Source: Companilactobacillus alimentarius DSM 20249 (GTDB taxonomy: Bacteria > Bacillota > Bacilli > Lactobacillales > Lactobacillaceae). From it: 64,000 nt of DNA. A program made the position numbers and the translations under genes. Where the stretch lies: contig NZ_CP018867.1 in the NCBI RefSeq assembly GCF_002849895.1, forward strand, positions 1,612,001-1,676,000. The letters run 5' to 3'. The notes beneath the pieces are model-generated. The model saw only the letters and a program-made list of their open reading frames with translations. It did not search any database and was not told where the DNA came from. This document shows positions 63,186 through 64,000 of this stretch, piece after piece; within the stretch, counting starts at the first letter, position 1; the number at the start of each line of letters is the position of its first letter.

Positions 63186-63200
63186 TAATTGATTGAATAG
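63186..63200. promoter_or_regulatory. Shared 15-bp motif, copy 1 (DsbA-like gene)
   Basis: TAATTGATTGAATAG is identical to 63919-63933. The ATTGATTGAAT part is a partial palindrome with ArsR-operator character. It lies 32 bp before the DsbA-like start codon. Confidence 0.6.
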
Positions 63201-63228
63201 TTTTATATTAGCATGCTTTACCAACATG

Positions 63229-63891
63229 TCAATTTGCTTGCTCACTGACAAATTCACGCCAATCATAATAGCTTTCGTTTAAACTATATGCGTGATGGCC
63301 ATTCTCATTTAATAGGTGTGCTGCTTGATTCGTTAAGGCACAGAGATGACCTCGACAATAGACGATAATGTCCTTGTTGACATCTAGCTGTTGCAGTTCT
63401 TTTTTCAATTCGTCTACTGGAATATTGATGGCACCATTGATATGACCCGCGTCGAATTCATCTTTTGGTCGAACGTCTAATAGCTGAACATCATCTCTGG
63501 CAAGCAATTTGAGTGCTGCTGATAAATCAAGTGTTTGAACTTTTTGTTCGAGGTTAAACTGATTCTGGAGTTGTTTCATCTCCGATAGTTGATTTTCACC
63601 AACATCCCGTAACAAATAAAATAGTTGTTCAACCTGTGGGGAGGCTAATTGATAAATTACGTAATTGCCTTGCTTTTTATACTTAACCAAATTAGCTTCA
63701 CGTAGATTTTTTAAATGTCTGGAAGTATTGGCAATGGTCATTCCTGATTCTTTTGAAAGAGACTCCACCGTTTTTTCACTTTGGGAGAGTAAATCTAATA
63801 TTTCTAAGCGGCGATCACTGGATAAACTTTTACCGACTTTTGACAATTCACTGTAGAGATTATTTTTGTATTCATCAGCTATTTTGTTCAT
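63229..63891 (-). CDS. ArsR-type regulator fused to a rhodanese domain
   Basis: A 220-residue fusion. Residues 20-95 form an ArsR winged helix (SDRRLEILDLLSQ, NTSRHLKNLREANLVKYKKQ); residues 125-218 form a rhodanese domain with VQLLDVRPKDEFDAGHINGA and the active-site loop YCRGHLCALTN (Cys179, Cys184). It probably senses sulfur or redox state through a persulfide or disulfide on these cysteines and represses its targets. RBS GGAACC is weak. The shared 15-bp motif lies 28 bp upstream, which suggests autoregulation. Confidence 0.9.
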   Translation of the reverse strand: MNKIADEYKNNLYSELSKVGKSLSSDRRLEILDLLSQSEKTVESLSKESGMTIANTSRHLKNLREANLVKYKKQGNYVIYQLASPQVEQLFYLLRDVGENQLSEMKQLQNQFNLEQKVQTLDLSAALKLLARDDVQLLDVRPKDEFDAGHINGAINIPVDELKKELQQLDVNKDIIVYCRGHLCALTNQAAHLLNENGHHAYSLNESYYDWREFVSEQAN

Positions 63892-63918
63892 TTTTTGGTT
63901 CCTTTGATGGTATTTGAT

Positions 63919-63933
63919 TAATTGATTGAATAG
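63919..63933. promoter_or_regulatory. Shared 15-bp motif, copy 2 (ArsR-rhodanese gene)
   Basis: TAATTGATTGAATAG, an exact copy of 63186-63200, 28 bp upstream of the regulator's start codon. Candidate operator for autoregulation. Confidence 0.6.
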
Positions 63934-64000
63934 CTTTAGTTTAATTAGATTTTAGGAATTGTCAATTTTTGTGTATTTTTACAAAAAAATTTCAAAAAAC

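Overview
The window is AT-rich DNA from a Gram-positive lactic acid bacterium of the family Lactobacillaceae. Low GC, AGGAGG-type ribosome binding sites, many PTS operons with CcpA (cre) boxes, an L-Lys-type MurE and a sortase-free lipoprotein style all fit. Companilactobacillus is my best guess at genus, from general gene content only. No rRNA, tRNA or CRISPR array was seen.

Positions 1-28,460 are a carbohydrate-acquisition region, almost all on the minus strand. (1) An alpha-mannoside operon: fructose-type PTS EIIBC, EIIA and a GH38 alpha-mannosidase cut by the left edge, next to a ROK kinase. (2) A ten-gene operon (13173 down to 5709): a BglG-type PRD regulator, a small protein of unknown function, a solo PRD protein, the four poorly characterised families SFCGS, DUF4312, DUF4311 and DUF4310, a metal-dependent amidohydrolase, a DgaE-like PLP ammonia lyase and a DgaF-like KDGP aldolase. 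The catabolic end is readable (amino-sugar acid 6-phosphate to pyruvate plus glyceraldehyde-3-phosphate). The uptake part looks like an undescribed permease and is the main candidate for a new system. (3) A peptidoglycan-sugar salvage cluster: lactose/cellobiose-family EIIC, an acylphosphatase-like protein without catalytic residues, NamZ-like muramidase, RpiR regulator, Eis-like acetyltransferase, MupG, a BadF-type amino-sugar kinase, an esterase and MurQ. (4) An ascorbate-type PTS (EIIB, EIIC) with a transketolase and a regulator that carries its own EIIA domain. A cre-like site precedes each of these units.

Positions 28,500-35,500 hold an aldo/keto reductase, a truncated RqcH-like NFACT protein, a YibE/F pair and a tryptophan-type ABC importer. 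The importer has a complete attenuation leader: consensus promoter, 17-codon leader peptide with one Trp codon, competing antiterminator and two tandem terminators. Positions 35,500-37,100 are a small accessory island: a secreted cationic, bacteriocin-like protein and a divergent small membrane protein between transposase remnants.

Positions 37,400-55,100 are mostly single-gene or two-gene housekeeping units: amino-acid permease, nitroreductase, MmpL exporter with divergent TetR, AEC carrier, a frameshifted lipoate ligase, GuaB, MazG-like NTPase, DUF1304, a lipid-linked-oligosaccharide flippase, guanine deaminase, MFS carrier, fructokinase and a second aldo/keto reductase. Positions 55,100-62,000 carry GtrA, a Ser/Asn-rich lipoprotein and a cell-wall operon (VanRS-like two-component system, D,D-carboxypeptidase, MurE, Asp/Glu racemase). 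The right end is a thiol/redox module: an ArsR-rhodanese regulator, a DsbA/FrnE oxidoreductase and a coupled 42-residue CxxxxC protein, with the same 15-bp motif in front of both larger genes.
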